From positions 113,407 to 147,040 of the forward strand of contig NZ_PVNE01000006.1 of the NCBI RefSeq assembly GCF_003001905.1: a stretch of DNA of 33,634 nucleotides. Reading direction: 5' to 3'. This DNA comes from Planifilum fimeticola (GTDB taxonomy: Bacteria > Bacillota > Bacilli > Thermoactinomycetales > DSM-44946). A program made the translations under genes and the position numbers. Each line of letters opens with the position of its first letter. The stretch's first letter is position 1. This document shows positions 9,740 through 17,444 of the stretch, one piece after another. Under the pieces are notes generated by a model that saw only the letters and a list, made by a program, of their open reading frames with translations, did not search any database and had not been told where the DNA came from.

Positions 9740-11026
9740 ATGATGAAACGCTTCAAAGGGCCTTTCACTTCGGTCGCTGCGGTTTTTTTGTCGGTGTTGC
9801 TGTTGTTGACGGGGTGCGGCGGCGGCAGCACGGCCGACCGCGAAGGCGATAAAGTGACGATTCGGTTCTCCTGGTGGACCAATCCGACGAGAACCAAGAT
9901 GACGCAGGAGGCCATCAAGCTTTTTGAGGAGAAGCATCCCGACATCGATGTGGTCATGGAATACAGCTCCTGGGACAGCTACTGGCAGAAGCTGGCCACC
10001 CAGACCGCGGGCGGCGGAGCCCCCGACGTGATGCAGATGGACGGTTCGCAATTGAGGACGTATGTGGAGAAGGGACAACTCATGGATTTGTCGACAACGG
10101 ACGTGGATACGTCCGGCCTGTCAAAGGAGACCCTTGAACTCGGCAAAGTGGATGGGAAATTGTACGGTTTGACGACCTCCATCAATTCCCAGATGTTCAT
10201 CTACAACCCCGAGATTTTCAAGAAGGCCGGGGTGTCTTTCCCGGAGGACAACTACACCTGGGAAGAACTGGCGGAGTTGTGCATCAGGATTCATGAAAAG
10301 ACGGGCGTGTACGGCATGGCCAACGAGATGGAACAGACGGGCCTGCTGAGTTATTTTGCGAGAACGAAGGGTGAGGAGCTGTACGACGGAAACAAAATCG
10401 GGCTGTCCAAGAAAACGCTTACAGAGTGGTTCCAATACTGGCTGGACCTGCAGGAGAAGGGCGGCGTACCGACGGCCGAGGAAAACGCTTCCTACAGCCA
10501 CAATGATCCTTCCGCCAGCCCCTTCATCAAAGAAAAAACGGCCATCAACTGGCTGTTCCTCGGAACGGACCCCAACTACGAACAGAGTCTGGGAAAACCC
10601 ATCGGCCGGGGGCTGCTGCCGGAGTGGGGGAATGACAACAAGCCGTACCCGCTTCACGGAGCCATGTTCTGGTCCATGTCTTCCAAGACCAAACATCCCG
10701 AAGCGGCGGCAAAGCTGATCAATTTCCTGGAGAACGATCCGGAAGTGGCCAAGATCTTCAAGACCGACCGCGGGATTCCCGCCAACAACGAAAACATGAA
10801 AATCGTCGCCGAATCCGCAGAGGACGAGACGGTCAAAAAGCAGACCGACTTCATGGAAAAGGTGAAAGCCGTGGCATCCCCCGAAAAGCTGGCGCCTCCG
10901 GGATCGAGCGAGATCGCGGACATCCTGAAGAACCTCTCCCAGCAGGTGACATTCAAAGAAATTACGCCGAGCCAAGCGGCGGAGGAGTTTATCAAACAGG
11001 GAAACAAAGCCTTGTCCCAGGGATGA
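9740..11026 (+). CDS. ABC sugar transporter, extracellular binding lipoprotein (CUT1 family)
   Basis: Start ATG 9740 (428 residues) follows a GGGGAGGAG ribosome-binding site; the frame is open further upstream but has no signal there. A lipoprotein signal peptide (basic KRFKG, hydrophobic core, lipobox LLTGC) predicts anchoring to the outer face of the membrane. The mature part resembles family 1 solute-binding proteins: IRFSWWTNPTRTKMTQEAIKLFEEKHPDI near the start, a substrate loop at PDVMQMDGSQL, and a central TWEELAELCIRI. The family carries mono- to oligosaccharides. It heads an operon with two permeases, and the hairpin after it may give it higher expression than they have. The substrate is not determinable from sequence alone. 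Confidence 0.93.
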   Translation: MMKRFKGPFTSVAAVFLSVLLLLTGCGGGSTADREGDKVTIRFSWWTNPTRTKMTQEAIKLFEEKHPDIDVVMEYSSWDSYWQKLATQTAGGGAPDVMQMDGSQLRTYVEKGQLMDLSTTDVDTSGLSKETLELGKVDGKLYGLTTSINSQMFIYNPEIFKKAGVSFPEDNYTWEELAELCIRIHEKTGVYGMANEMEQTGLLSYFARTKGEELYDGNKIGLSKKTLTEWFQYWLDLQEKGGVPTAEENASYSHNDPSASPFIKEKTAINWLFLGTDPNYEQSLGKPIGRGLLPEWGNDNKPYPLHGAMFWSMSSKTKHPEAAAKLINFLENDPEVAKIFKTDRGIPANNENMKIVAESAEDETVKKQTDFMEKVKAVASPEKLAPPGSSEIADILKNLSQQVTFKEITPSQAAEEFIKQGNKALSQG

Positions 11027-11037
11027 TCGCCGCAATT

Positions 11038-11074
11038 TTTGACACGATGCCGCCCGCCGCGGCATCGTGTCAAA
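11038..11074 (+). repeat. Perfect 15-bp inverted repeat between binding protein and permease genes
   Basis: Left arm 11038-11052 and right arm 11060-11074 are exact complements around a 7-nt loop (CCCGCCG). The right arm runs into the AAAGGAGG ribosome-binding site of the next gene (11072-11079). With no T-run it is not a standard terminator; a 3'-end stabiliser or attenuator of downstream translation is more likely. Confidence 0.85.
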
Positions 11075-11089
11075 GGAGGTCTTTTTCAC

Positions 11090-12019
11090 GTGGCTGAAAT
11101 TCAGACGGTGATGCGAAGAGTCAGGTTTCATCGCAAATCCCGGATGGAGACCCCGCTTCAAAGGAATTTGGCGGCTTACACCTTCCTCATCCCCTGGCTG
11201 ACCGGGATGATGTTCCTCACCCTGGGAGCCATGCTTTTTACCTTTTATCTCGCCTTTACCGATTACGATCTCATAAGTTCGCCCGAATGGGTCGGATTGG
11301 AAAACTTCCGGCAGATCTTTCGCGACCCCAACTTCTGGGCTTCCATCCGCGCCACCTTCACCTACGTGGTTTTCTCCGTTCCCGCCCGCTTGGTCGTTTC
11401 CCTGCTCATCGCCCTCTTATTGTACAAGGAAGTGCGGGGCATCGGCTGGTATCGCGCTTTTATCTACCTGCCCTCCCTGATCGGAACCAGCGTGGGCGCC
11501 GCCATCGGCTGGAGAAATCTGTTCGCCGAAGACGGACCGATCAATTCCTTTCTCGGCCTGTTCGGGATCGAGGGGCCCAATTGGGTGGGCAATCCGTCGA
11601 CGGCCATCGTGGTTTTAATTTTGCTCAGCGTCTGGCAATTCGGTTCGGAAATGGTCATTTTCCTGGCCGGCCTGAAACAAATTCCCGGATACCTGTACGA
11701 AGCGGCGATCATCGACGGCGCGTCGGCGATGCAGCGGTTTTTCAAAATCACGTTGCCGATGTTGTCCCCGATCACGTTCTTCAACCTGTTGATGGGCACG
11801 ATCTCTTCGTTCATGATCTTCACGCAGGTGTATATCATCACAGGGGGCGGACCGATGAAGTCCACGTTGATGTATGTGTACTACTTGTACCAGCAGGCCT
11901 TCACTTACTACAACATGGGATACGCCGCCGCCTTGTCGATCATCTTGCTCATCATCATCGGTCTTTGCTCGGCCGCCATCTTTCTGAGTTCGAGACTCTG
12001 GGTCAATTATGACGTTTAA
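11090..12019 (+). CDS. ABC sugar transporter permease (MalF/UgpA type)
   Basis: 309 residues from GTG 11090, which has AAAGGAGG upstream; the frame runs back to 11039 but that part lies in the hairpin. Six membrane segments are visible, starting with NLAAYTFLIPWLTGMMFLTLG. The EAA loop that docks to the ATPase reads EAAIIDGASAMQRFFKITLPML. The sequence ITGGGPMKSTLMYVYYLYQQAF is typical of the CUT1 first permease. It is the second structural gene of the uptake operon and is followed closely by the partner permease. It forms the membrane channel with the next gene product. No ATPase gene is present in the operon, so a shared MsmX-like ATPase must be supplied elsewhere (inference from Bacillales CUT1 systems). 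Confidence 0.93.
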   Translation: MAEIQTVMRRVRFHRKSRMETPLQRNLAAYTFLIPWLTGMMFLTLGAMLFTFYLAFTDYDLISSPEWVGLENFRQIFRDPNFWASIRATFTYVVFSVPARLVVSLLIALLLYKEVRGIGWYRAFIYLPSLIGTSVGAAIGWRNLFAEDGPINSFLGLFGIEGPNWVGNPSTAIVVLILLSVWQFGSEMVIFLAGLKQIPGYLYEAAIIDGASAMQRFFKITLPMLSPITFFNLLMGTISSFMIFTQVYIITGGGPMKSTLMYVYYLYQQAFTYYNMGYAAALSIILLIIIGLCSAAIFLSSRLWVNYDV

Positions 12020-12036
12020 AAGGTGGTGGACAAAGG

Positions 12037-12879
12037 GTGAATCGCCGATCGCCCATGAAGACGGTCCTGCGCCACGCGGTTCTCTTGCTGGTGACCTTTG
12101 TGATGGTCTATCCCATCCTGTGGATGTTTTTTTCCTCCTTCAAACCGGACGATCAAATTTTCTCCACCTCCGATTTGTGGCCGGAGACGTGGACCCTGGA
12201 CCATTATCTCGCTGGCTTTAACGGCAAGTTGGGCATGAACTTCGGTCAGCTGATGTGGAATTCGCTGATCATTTCGGCGGTGGTCGTCGTCGGGACGATC
12301 TTCAGTTCCTCGTTGACGGGCTTCGCCTTCGCCCGCCTCCGGTTTACGCCGCGGCGGTTCCTGATCGGGTTCATGCTTTCGACCATGATGCTGCCGGCGC
12401 AGGTCGTCATGATTCCGCAGTACATCATGTTTCATAAGATCGGATGGGTCAACACCTATCTCCCGCTGACGCTGCCCAGCTTTCTCGGGACCGTGCCCTT
12501 CTTTATCTACCTGATGGTCCAGTTTGTCCGTGGAATTCCCAGGGAGCTGGACGAGGCGGCTTACATGGACGGGTGCAGCAAGTTTCAACTGTTCCGTTTG
12601 ATCATCTTTCCCCTCGCCCGACCCGCGATCATCACCATGTCCATTTTCTCCTTCTACTGGACATGGAATGACTTTTTCGGCCAGCTCATCTATTTGTCGG
12701 ATCCGGAGCTTTACACGGTGTCCCTCGGCCTCAGCATGTTCATCGACAACACGGGCAACACCCAGTGGGGGGATCTGTTCGCCATGTCGATCCTGTCGAT
12801 CGTTCCGGTGTTTATCGTCTTCCTGTTCTTCCAGCGCTATCTGGTGGAAGGGATCGCCACCCACGGTCTGAAGGGTTGA
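12037..12879 (+). CDS. ABC sugar transporter permease (MalG/UgpE type)
   Basis: 280 residues from GTG 12037 with an AAAGGTGG site upstream. The N-terminal membrane segment ends in the family hallmark YPILWMFFSSFKPDDQI. Six hydrophobic segments follow in the MalG pattern. The EAA motif is ELDEAAYMDGCSKFQLFRLIIFPLARP, and the C-terminal FFQRYLVEGIATHGLKG is the standard end of this family. It begins 17 bp after the first permease gene and is co-transcribed. Together with that protein it would import the sugar delivered by the lipoprotein at the expense of ATP hydrolysed by an unlinked ATPase. Confidence 0.94.
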   Translation: MNRRSPMKTVLRHAVLLLVTFVMVYPILWMFFSSFKPDDQIFSTSDLWPETWTLDHYLAGFNGKLGMNFGQLMWNSLIISAVVVVGTIFSSSLTGFAFARLRFTPRRFLIGFMLSTMMLPAQVVMIPQYIMFHKIGWVNTYLPLTLPSFLGTVPFFIYLMVQFVRGIPRELDEAAYMDGCSKFQLFRLIIFPLARPAIITMSIFSFYWTWNDFFGQLIYLSDPELYTVSLGLSMFIDNTGNTQWGDLFAMSILSIVPVFIVFLFFQRYLVEGIATHGLKG

Positions 12880-12927
12880 GGAACCGAACCCTTCCGGCGA
12901 CCTTAAGCTTTTTGGAAGGGGGAGAGC

Positions 12928-13722
12928 ATGGGCGTCACGATTCAAGAGGTGATCGATCGGCTGAAGGACTCCGGTCCAGATACCGTAGATGGGGTGGACG
13001 GCCTCCTGTTCGGAGATCCGGATGCGCCCGTCAGCGGGATCGTCACCGCCTTTTCGGCCACCCATCGGGTGCTCAGGCGGTCCATCGCGCTGAATGCCAA
13101 TCTGGTGATCAGTCACGAGGGGATCTTTTACAGCCACCGGCACGAGCAAACCGTGCCGGAGGCCGACTCCGTCCGCCGGGACAAAGAAAGGCTGATCGAG
13201 GAGGCCGGCCTCGCCGTCTATCGCTGTCACGATTTCGTTCATCGCTGCCGGCCCGACCTCATCACCAGGGGACTCATCCGGGCGCTGGGGTGGGAGTCGT
13301 ATCTGGTGAAGGAATCGCCTGAGGCCGGCATTCTGCATCTTCCAAAGACGACGCTGAATCGGCTGGTTCAGCGCGTCAAGGAACGGTTGGATCTGCCCTA
13401 TTTGCGCGTGGCCGGGGATCTTTCCGCGGAGTGCAGCCGCGTCGGAATCTTGGTCGGCTATCGAGGGGGCGGCCGGACGGCGATCCCGCTCTATGAGGGA
13501 GAAGGCGTCGATGCGGTGATCGCGGGCGAGGGGCCCGAATGGGAGGCGCCGCAGTACGTGAAGGATGCCGCCTTTCAGGGAAAAGGGCGGGCGTACATCG
13601 CCTTGGGCCATGCGGAAAGCGAAGAGCCGGGGATGAAATATCTGGCCGAGGTCCTGGGCAGGTCCTTTCCGTGCCTTGCCGTCCATTTCGTCCCTGAAAC
13701 CCCGGTTTTCCGGGTGGTATAG
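12928..13722 (+). CDS. NIF3-family (DUF34) putative dinuclear-metal protein
   Basis: 264 residues from ATG 12928 with a GGAAGGGGGAGAG ribosome-binding site. The N-terminal part reads GIVTAFSATHRVLRRSIALNAN then LVISHEGIFYSHR, the NIF3 metal-site segment, with HE where many relatives have HH. The C-terminal part has ALGHAESEEPGMKYLAEVL, matching the second metal-binding GH-x-x-SE block. Family members are hexameric or toroidal and bind two metals. GTP cyclohydrolase-like and metal-related roles have been proposed, but the biochemical function is not settled. It is the last gene of the sugar-transport operon, 48 bp after the permease, so it may act on the imported substrate or its metal needs (inference). 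It ends at a hairpin shared with the convergent gene. Confidence 0.8.
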   Translation: MGVTIQEVIDRLKDSGPDTVDGVDGLLFGDPDAPVSGIVTAFSATHRVLRRSIALNANLVISHEGIFYSHRHEQTVPEADSVRRDKERLIEEAGLAVYRCHDFVHRCRPDLITRGLIRALGWESYLVKESPEAGILHLPKTTLNRLVQRVKERLDLPYLRVAGDLSAECSRVGILVGYRGGGRTAIPLYEGEGVDAVIAGEGPEWEAPQYVKDAAFQGKGRAYIALGHAESEEPGMKYLAEVLGRSFPCLAVHFVPETPVFRVV

Positions 13723-13754
13723 GAAAAGCCCGTGGGAATCGAGTCCCACGGGCT
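13723..13754 (-). terminator. Bidirectional hairpin terminator between convergent genes
   Basis: AGCCCGTGGGA (13727-13737) and TCCCACGGGCT (13744-13754) pair perfectly over 11 bp. On the minus strand the hairpin is followed by TTTT (13726-13723), so it terminates the enoyl-CoA hydratase transcript. In the plus direction it lacks a T-run but lies 5 bp after the NIF3 gene and may still stop or protect that mRNA. Confidence 0.75.
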
Positions 13755-13784
13755 GATCAGCTTCGACGGCCTATCTTTCATCCT

Positions 13785-14567
13785 TCACTTCCCGGTGAAA
13801 CGGGGCGGGCGCTTCTGGAAGAAAGCCGAGACCCCCTCCAGGAAATCCCGGGTTTTGCCCGCCTCCGATTGCCCCCGGGCTTCCGCTTCGAGGGCGGTGG
13901 CCAGGTCGCTTTCAAAGCTGCTCGCCATCAATCGCTTGGTGATCGCCAGCGCTTTGGTCGGGGCCTGGGCCAGGCGCTCGGCCAGTTTCATCGTTTCCTC
14001 TTCCAGGGCCTCGTCCGGCACCACGCGGTTGACCAATCCGGCCCGGAAAGCCTCCTCCGCGGAGAGGGTCTCTCCCAGCATGGCCATCTCCATGGCCCGT
14101 CCCAGTCCCATGAGCCGGGGCAGGAAGAAGGAGGTTCCCGCATCCGGAACCAGGCCGATCTTGATAAACGCCATGCAGTAGGTGGAGCCGGCGGCGGCGA
14201 TCCGGAAATCGCAGGCGAGGGCCACCCCCAGGCCGGCGCCGTAGACGGGGCCGTGGAGGGAGGCGATGATCGGCTTCTCCACCTCCACCATCCGCATCAG
14301 CAGGCGGTTGTAGGTTTTGCGCAGGAATTTCCCGAGATCCGGCTCCTCCTCCGACGGATCGATGGCGCCCAGATCGGCGCCGGCGCTGAATCCCTTTCCG
14401 CTCCCCTTCAGCACGATGCAGCGGACGGTCCCGTCCTCGGCCACCCGGTTCAGGGCGTCGTAAACCTCTTCGTGCATGGTCATGTTGAAGGCGTTGAGGG
14501 ATTTGGGCCGGTTGAAAACAATCGTCGCGACGGCATCCTTTTGTTCCAGGCGGATCGTTTCGTACAT
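13785..14567 (-). CDS. Enoyl-CoA hydratase/isomerase family protein
   Basis: 260 residues from the ATG at 14567 on the minus strand, preceded by AAGGAGG; an upstream in-frame ATG at 14603 is less likely. The crotonase fold is evident from IVFNRPKSLNAFN, the oxyanion-hole segment GKGFSAGADL and the second oxyanion segment HGPVYGAGLGVALACDFRIA. The FIKIGLVPDAGTSFFLPR motif has Asp where catalytic hydratases usually keep a second Glu; PaaG-type isomerases often have Asp here. The C-terminal ARGQSEAGKTRDFLEGVSAFFQKRPPRFTGK is standard. It acts on CoA-thioesters in beta-oxidation or aromatic-acid breakdown, and the exact substrate is open. It stands alone, convergent to the sugar operon. Confidence 0.9.
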   Translation of the reverse strand: MYETIRLEQKDAVATIVFNRPKSLNAFNMTMHEEVYDALNRVAEDGTVRCIVLKGSGKGFSAGADLGAIDPSEEEPDLGKFLRKTYNRLLMRMVEVEKPIIASLHGPVYGAGLGVALACDFRIAAAGSTYCMAFIKIGLVPDAGTSFFLPRLMGLGRAMEMAMLGETLSAEEAFRAGLVNRVVPDEALEEETMKLAERLAQAPTKALAITKRLMASSFESDLATALEAEARGQSEAGKTRDFLEGVSAFFQKRPPRFTGK

Positions 14568-14693
14568 CGGGCAGCCTCCTTTTTTGTGAATAAGGGGAAT
14601 CACGGTGTAATCAAAGGATTCGCCGAAGCGGGCTCCTTTCCTGCCCCCGCTTTGTACATTGGGCGCCCGCTCGGCTGACGCGGCGTGACGTGT

Positions 14694-14699
14694 TATACT
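14694..14699 (+). promoter_or_regulatory. Likely -10 box upstream of the HutC-type regulator
   Basis: TATACT occurs 25 bp before the ATG at 14725. I see no good -35 at the right distance, so this is a weak call. Confidence 0.35.
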
Positions 14700-14724
14700 A
14701 GGATCAGCAGCGGGAGGTGGTTAC

Positions 14725-15456
14725 ATGGGCAAATCCCTGAATCCCGGAAGCGTGATTCCCCTCTACCATCAATTGAAGGAGATCCTGAAAGAAAACATCG
14801 AATCGGGCGTATGGAAGCCGGGGGACCGGATTCCATCGGAAAACGAGCTCCGGAAGCAGTATGACGTCAGCCGGAACACGGTGATCAAGGCCCTCGAGGA
14901 ATTGGTGCAGGAAGGCCTGCTCCGCCGGGAACAGGGGAGGGGGACCTTCGTCTCCTCGCCGAAAATTTCCCATTCCCTGACGGGGTTTTACAGTTTCAGC
15001 AACGTGCTCAAGGCCAACGGGCTTGAGCCGAGGGATGTGATCCTCGGTCTGGAAAAGCGGACTGCCAAACCCAGCATCGCCCGGCATCTTAAGCTGACCG
15101 GTTCGCAGGAAGTGTGGGTTCTGAAGCGCCTGCGCTGCGCCGGCGAAGAGCCCATCATGCTGGAAACCTCCCACCTTCCCCAACATCGCGTCTCCCGGAT
15201 TGAACAGGCCGATCTGGAGAACCGCTCCCTCTACGACTATCTGGAGCAGAAACACGGCATTCTGGTGACCCGGGCCAAGGAGATCTTCGAACCGGTGCTG
15301 ATTCGGGATTATGAGAGCAGATACCTCCGGGTCCCCGAAGGGTATCCGGCCCTCTTGCTGGACAGGATCGCCTACGATTCCCAGGGGCGTCCCGTGGAAT
15401 TTTGCCGCTCCATCGTGCGGGGAGACCGCTGCCGGTTTTATACGGAGCTGCTCTGA
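14725..15456 (+). CDS. GntR-family transcription regulator, HutC/UTRA type
   Basis: 243 residues from ATG 14725 with a GGGAGGTGG ribosome-binding site. The N-terminal winged helix-turn-helix (about 12-78) has PLYHQLKEILKENIESG, the recognition region YDVSRNTVIKALEEL and the wing REQGRGTFV. The rest (about 95-240) is a UTRA effector domain, with LLDRIAYDSQGRPVEFCRSIVRGDRCRFY as its typical end. UTRA regulators usually bind a phosphorylated sugar and lose DNA affinity (NagR, AgaR-like). It is immediately upstream of the isomerase-aldolase-kinase genes and is the likely local repressor. The candidate operator lies in the promoter at 15475-15503. Confidence 0.93.
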   Translation: MGKSLNPGSVIPLYHQLKEILKENIESGVWKPGDRIPSENELRKQYDVSRNTVIKALEELVQEGLLRREQGRGTFVSSPKISHSLTGFYSFSNVLKANGLEPRDVILGLEKRTAKPSIARHLKLTGSQEVWVLKRLRCAGEEPIMLETSHLPQHRVSRIEQADLENRSLYDYLEQKHGILVTRAKEIFEPVLIRDYESRYLRVPEGYPALLLDRIAYDSQGRPVEFCRSIVRGDRCRFYTELL

Positions 15457-15474
15457 TGCCTTCGGTGATTCAAG

Positions 15475-15503
15475 TTGACCCAACAACCCAACAATGGTAT
15501 ATT
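15475..15503 (+). promoter_or_regulatory. Promoter of the sugar-catabolic operon, with direct repeat in the spacer
   Basis: TTGACC, 17-bp spacer and TATATT, 30 bp before the isomerase gene. An exact 8-bp tandem repeat, CCCAACAA at 15479-15486 and 15487-15494, fills most of the -35/-10 spacer, and GTTG-ACC-CAAC (15474-15484) is a small dyad overlapping the -35 box. These are candidate binding sites for the adjacent HutC-type regulator. Confidence 0.75.
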
Positions 15504-15532
15504 TGGGGTAGGAGGAGAATTCCAAACAGCGG

Positions 15533-16597
15533 GTGAAACGTATGGAAAACAATTACACTTACCGGGAAATCACCCGGCAACCCGAGACCTGGAGAGAAAC
15601 CGTACAAATCGTGTCGGACAGAAAGGATGAACTGCTGCGTCTGGTTGAGGAATTCAGACCGGAGGAGCTCCTCTTCACCGGTTGCGGTTCCTCCTACTAT
15701 CTTTCCATCGCCGCCGCCTATCTGTTCCAGGAGAAGCTCGGCGTTTCGGCCAAAGCCGTTCCCGCCTCGGACATCTTGCTGAAGCCCGCCTCCGTCTTTT
15801 CCAGAGGCCGCAGGACGCTGGTGATCGGTTCGTCCCGCTCGGGGGACACCACCGAGCTGGTGCGCGCCATGGAGACGGCCCGAAAGCAGCCCTCGGTCCG
15901 CACCCTCGGCATCACCACCAATCCCGACAGCCTGCTGGCCCGGGAGGGGGAAGCCGTCGTCCTGCCGCACGTTCAGGAAAAAAGCGTAGTCATGACCGGT
16001 TCCTTTTCCAACATGCTGCTCACCCTGCAGCTGATGGCGGGATGGCTTTCCGGCGATACCGCCTTTCTTGAGGAGCTGAAGCGGCTGCCGGAGCTGGGGC
16101 AGGAGCGCATGGCCAAAGCGGAGGAGTTGGGACGGATCGTCGGAGGAGATCAGCGCTTCGACCACTACATTTACCTCGGACAGGGCAGCCTGTTCGGCCT
16201 GGCCCTGGAGGGGATGCTGAAGCTGAAAGAGATGACCCAGGTGCAGGCGGAAGCCTTCAACCCCTTGGAGTTCCGTCACGGACCGATTTCCGTGCTCGAC
16301 GAACGCTGTCGCGTCATCCTGCTGAGCGATCGGTCCCTCCGTCCCTATCGCCGTTCGCTGATCGAAGACCTTCGCAGTCTGAAGGCCGAAGTGGTGCTGA
16401 TCGACGAGGAGGTCGGAGAGGAGAGGGACGACACCCCGTGGGATCTCGGATCCGGCTTGTCGGATCAAGCCCGCATCCTCCTGTACCTGCCGTTCCTCCA
16501 TTTCATCGGCTATTTCCGCGCCCTGAGCCTGGGGCTCAACCCCGACCGGCCCCGCCATCTGAACCAGGTGGTGGTGCTGGAGGAAGAAGAGGGATGA
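15533..16597 (+). CDS. SIS-domain sugar-phosphate isomerase/deaminase (AgaS-like)
   Basis: 354 residues from GTG 15533; ATG 15542 is an alternative. The GGAGGAGAA ribosome-binding site is unusually far upstream (about 13-17 nt from the GTG). Two SIS domains are visible. The first has FTGCGSSYYLS and GSSRSGDTTELVRAME; the second has YLGQGSLFGLALEGMLKLKEM and FRHGPISVL. This is the pattern of GlmS isomerase domains and AgaS. Such enzymes deaminate or isomerise galactosamine- or glucosamine-6-phosphate or related sugars. Located 4 bp before a class II aldolase and with a PfkB kinase, it fits galactosamine-6-phosphate to tagatose-6-phosphate, an inference from gene order. There is no glutaminase domain, so it is not GlmS. 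Confidence 0.85.
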   Translation: MKRMENNYTYREITRQPETWRETVQIVSDRKDELLRLVEEFRPEELLFTGCGSSYYLSIAAAYLFQEKLGVSAKAVPASDILLKPASVFSRGRRTLVIGSSRSGDTTELVRAMETARKQPSVRTLGITTNPDSLLAREGEAVVLPHVQEKSVVMTGSFSNMLLTLQLMAGWLSGDTAFLEELKRLPELGQERMAKAEELGRIVGGDQRFDHYIYLGQGSLFGLALEGMLKLKEMTQVQAEAFNPLEFRHGPISVLDERCRVILLSDRSLRPYRRSLIEDLRSLKAEVVLIDEEVGEERDDTPWDLGSGLSDQARILLYLPFLHFIGYFRALSLGLNPDRPRHLNQVVVLEEEEG

Positions 16598-16601
16598 ACC
16601 G

Positions 16602-17444
16602 GTGGCGCTGATCACGACGAAACACCTGCTCGCGGATGCCTATCGGAACCGTTACGCCGTCGCCGCCTTTGCCGCCCACAACCTGGAAATGATGAAGGCG
16701 GTGGTGGAGGCGGCGGAGGAGTCGGGGGCGCCGGTGATCCTGCAGACCACCCCCGCCACCATCCGTTATGCGGGCTTGGGGACGATCGTCGCCATGGTCC
16801 GGGCGGCGGCCGAAGGGGCAAAGGTGCCCGTGGCCCTGCATCTGGACCACGGCGACACTTTCGAAACGGTGGTCCGCTGCCTCCGGGCAGGATACACGTC
16901 CGTCATGGTGGATGGCTCGCGGTTGCCCTTTGCGGAGAATGCCGCCTTTGCGGCCAAAGTGACGGAGGCGGCCCACGCCGTCGGGGTGCCGGTGGAGGCG
17001 GAATTGGGGACGATCGGCGGGGCGGAGGAGGACGTGAGCGGAGAGGAAGGCCTTACCGATCCCGGGGCGGCGGAGGAATTCGTGCGAAGAACGGGCATCG
17101 ACTTCCTGGCGCCGGCCTTCGGCACCGCCCACGGGGTCTACAAGGGGGAAATCCGGCTGGATCTTTCCCGCCTGGAATCCATTTCCCGCCGCGTCGGCAT
17201 TCCCCTCGTCATGCACGGCGCCTCCGGCGTTCCCGAAGAGCTGCTCCGCCGGGCCATCGCCCGCGGCGTCAGCAAGGTCAACTTTTCCACGGAGCTGAAG
17301 CAGGCCTTTGCTAAGCATTTGCGGACTTATCTGGCGGATCATCCCGGGGAGATCGATCCCCGCCGGATGTTGCTGCCGGCGAGGGAAGCGGTGAAACAGG
17401 TGGCCAAAAGAAAAATCGAGTTGGTGAGCGGGGTTGTGCCGTGA
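16602..17444 (+). CDS. Class II ketose-bisphosphate aldolase (KbaY/GatY or Fba-like)
   Basis: 280 residues from GTG 16602, with GGAAGAAGAGGGA inside the upstream gene end. Zinc ligands and catalytic groups are visible: LHLDHGD (Asp82, His83), EAELGTIGG (Glu134), GTAHGVYKG (His177) and LVMHGASGV (His205). The length and the short GGAEEDVSGEEGLTDP insert are typical of the KbaY/GatY/FbaA class. The reaction is reversible cleavage of tagatose- or fructose-1,6-bisphosphate into dihydroxyacetone phosphate and glyceraldehyde 3-phosphate. In this operon tagatose-1,6-bisphosphate is the more likely substrate, but the epimer specificity cannot be read from the sequence. Confidence 0.88.
   Translation: MALITTKHLLADAYRNRYAVAAFAAHNLEMMKAVVEAAEESGAPVILQTTPATIRYAGLGTIVAMVRAAAEGAKVPVALHLDHGDTFETVVRCLRAGYTSVMVDGSRLPFAENAAFAAKVTEAAHAVGVPVEAELGTIGGAEEDVSGEEGLTDPGAAEEFVRRTGIDFLAPAFGTAHGVYKGEIRLDLSRLESISRRVGIPLVMHGASGVPEELLRRAIARGVSKVNFSTELKQAFAKHLRTYLADHPGEIDPRRMLLPAREAVKQVAKRKIELVSGVVP

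Noticed and set aside
12016-13749. 577-codon minus-strand open frame opposite the permease and NIF3 genes
   Set aside because: Antisense shadow; the plus-strand genes have intact family motifs and ribosome-binding sites.
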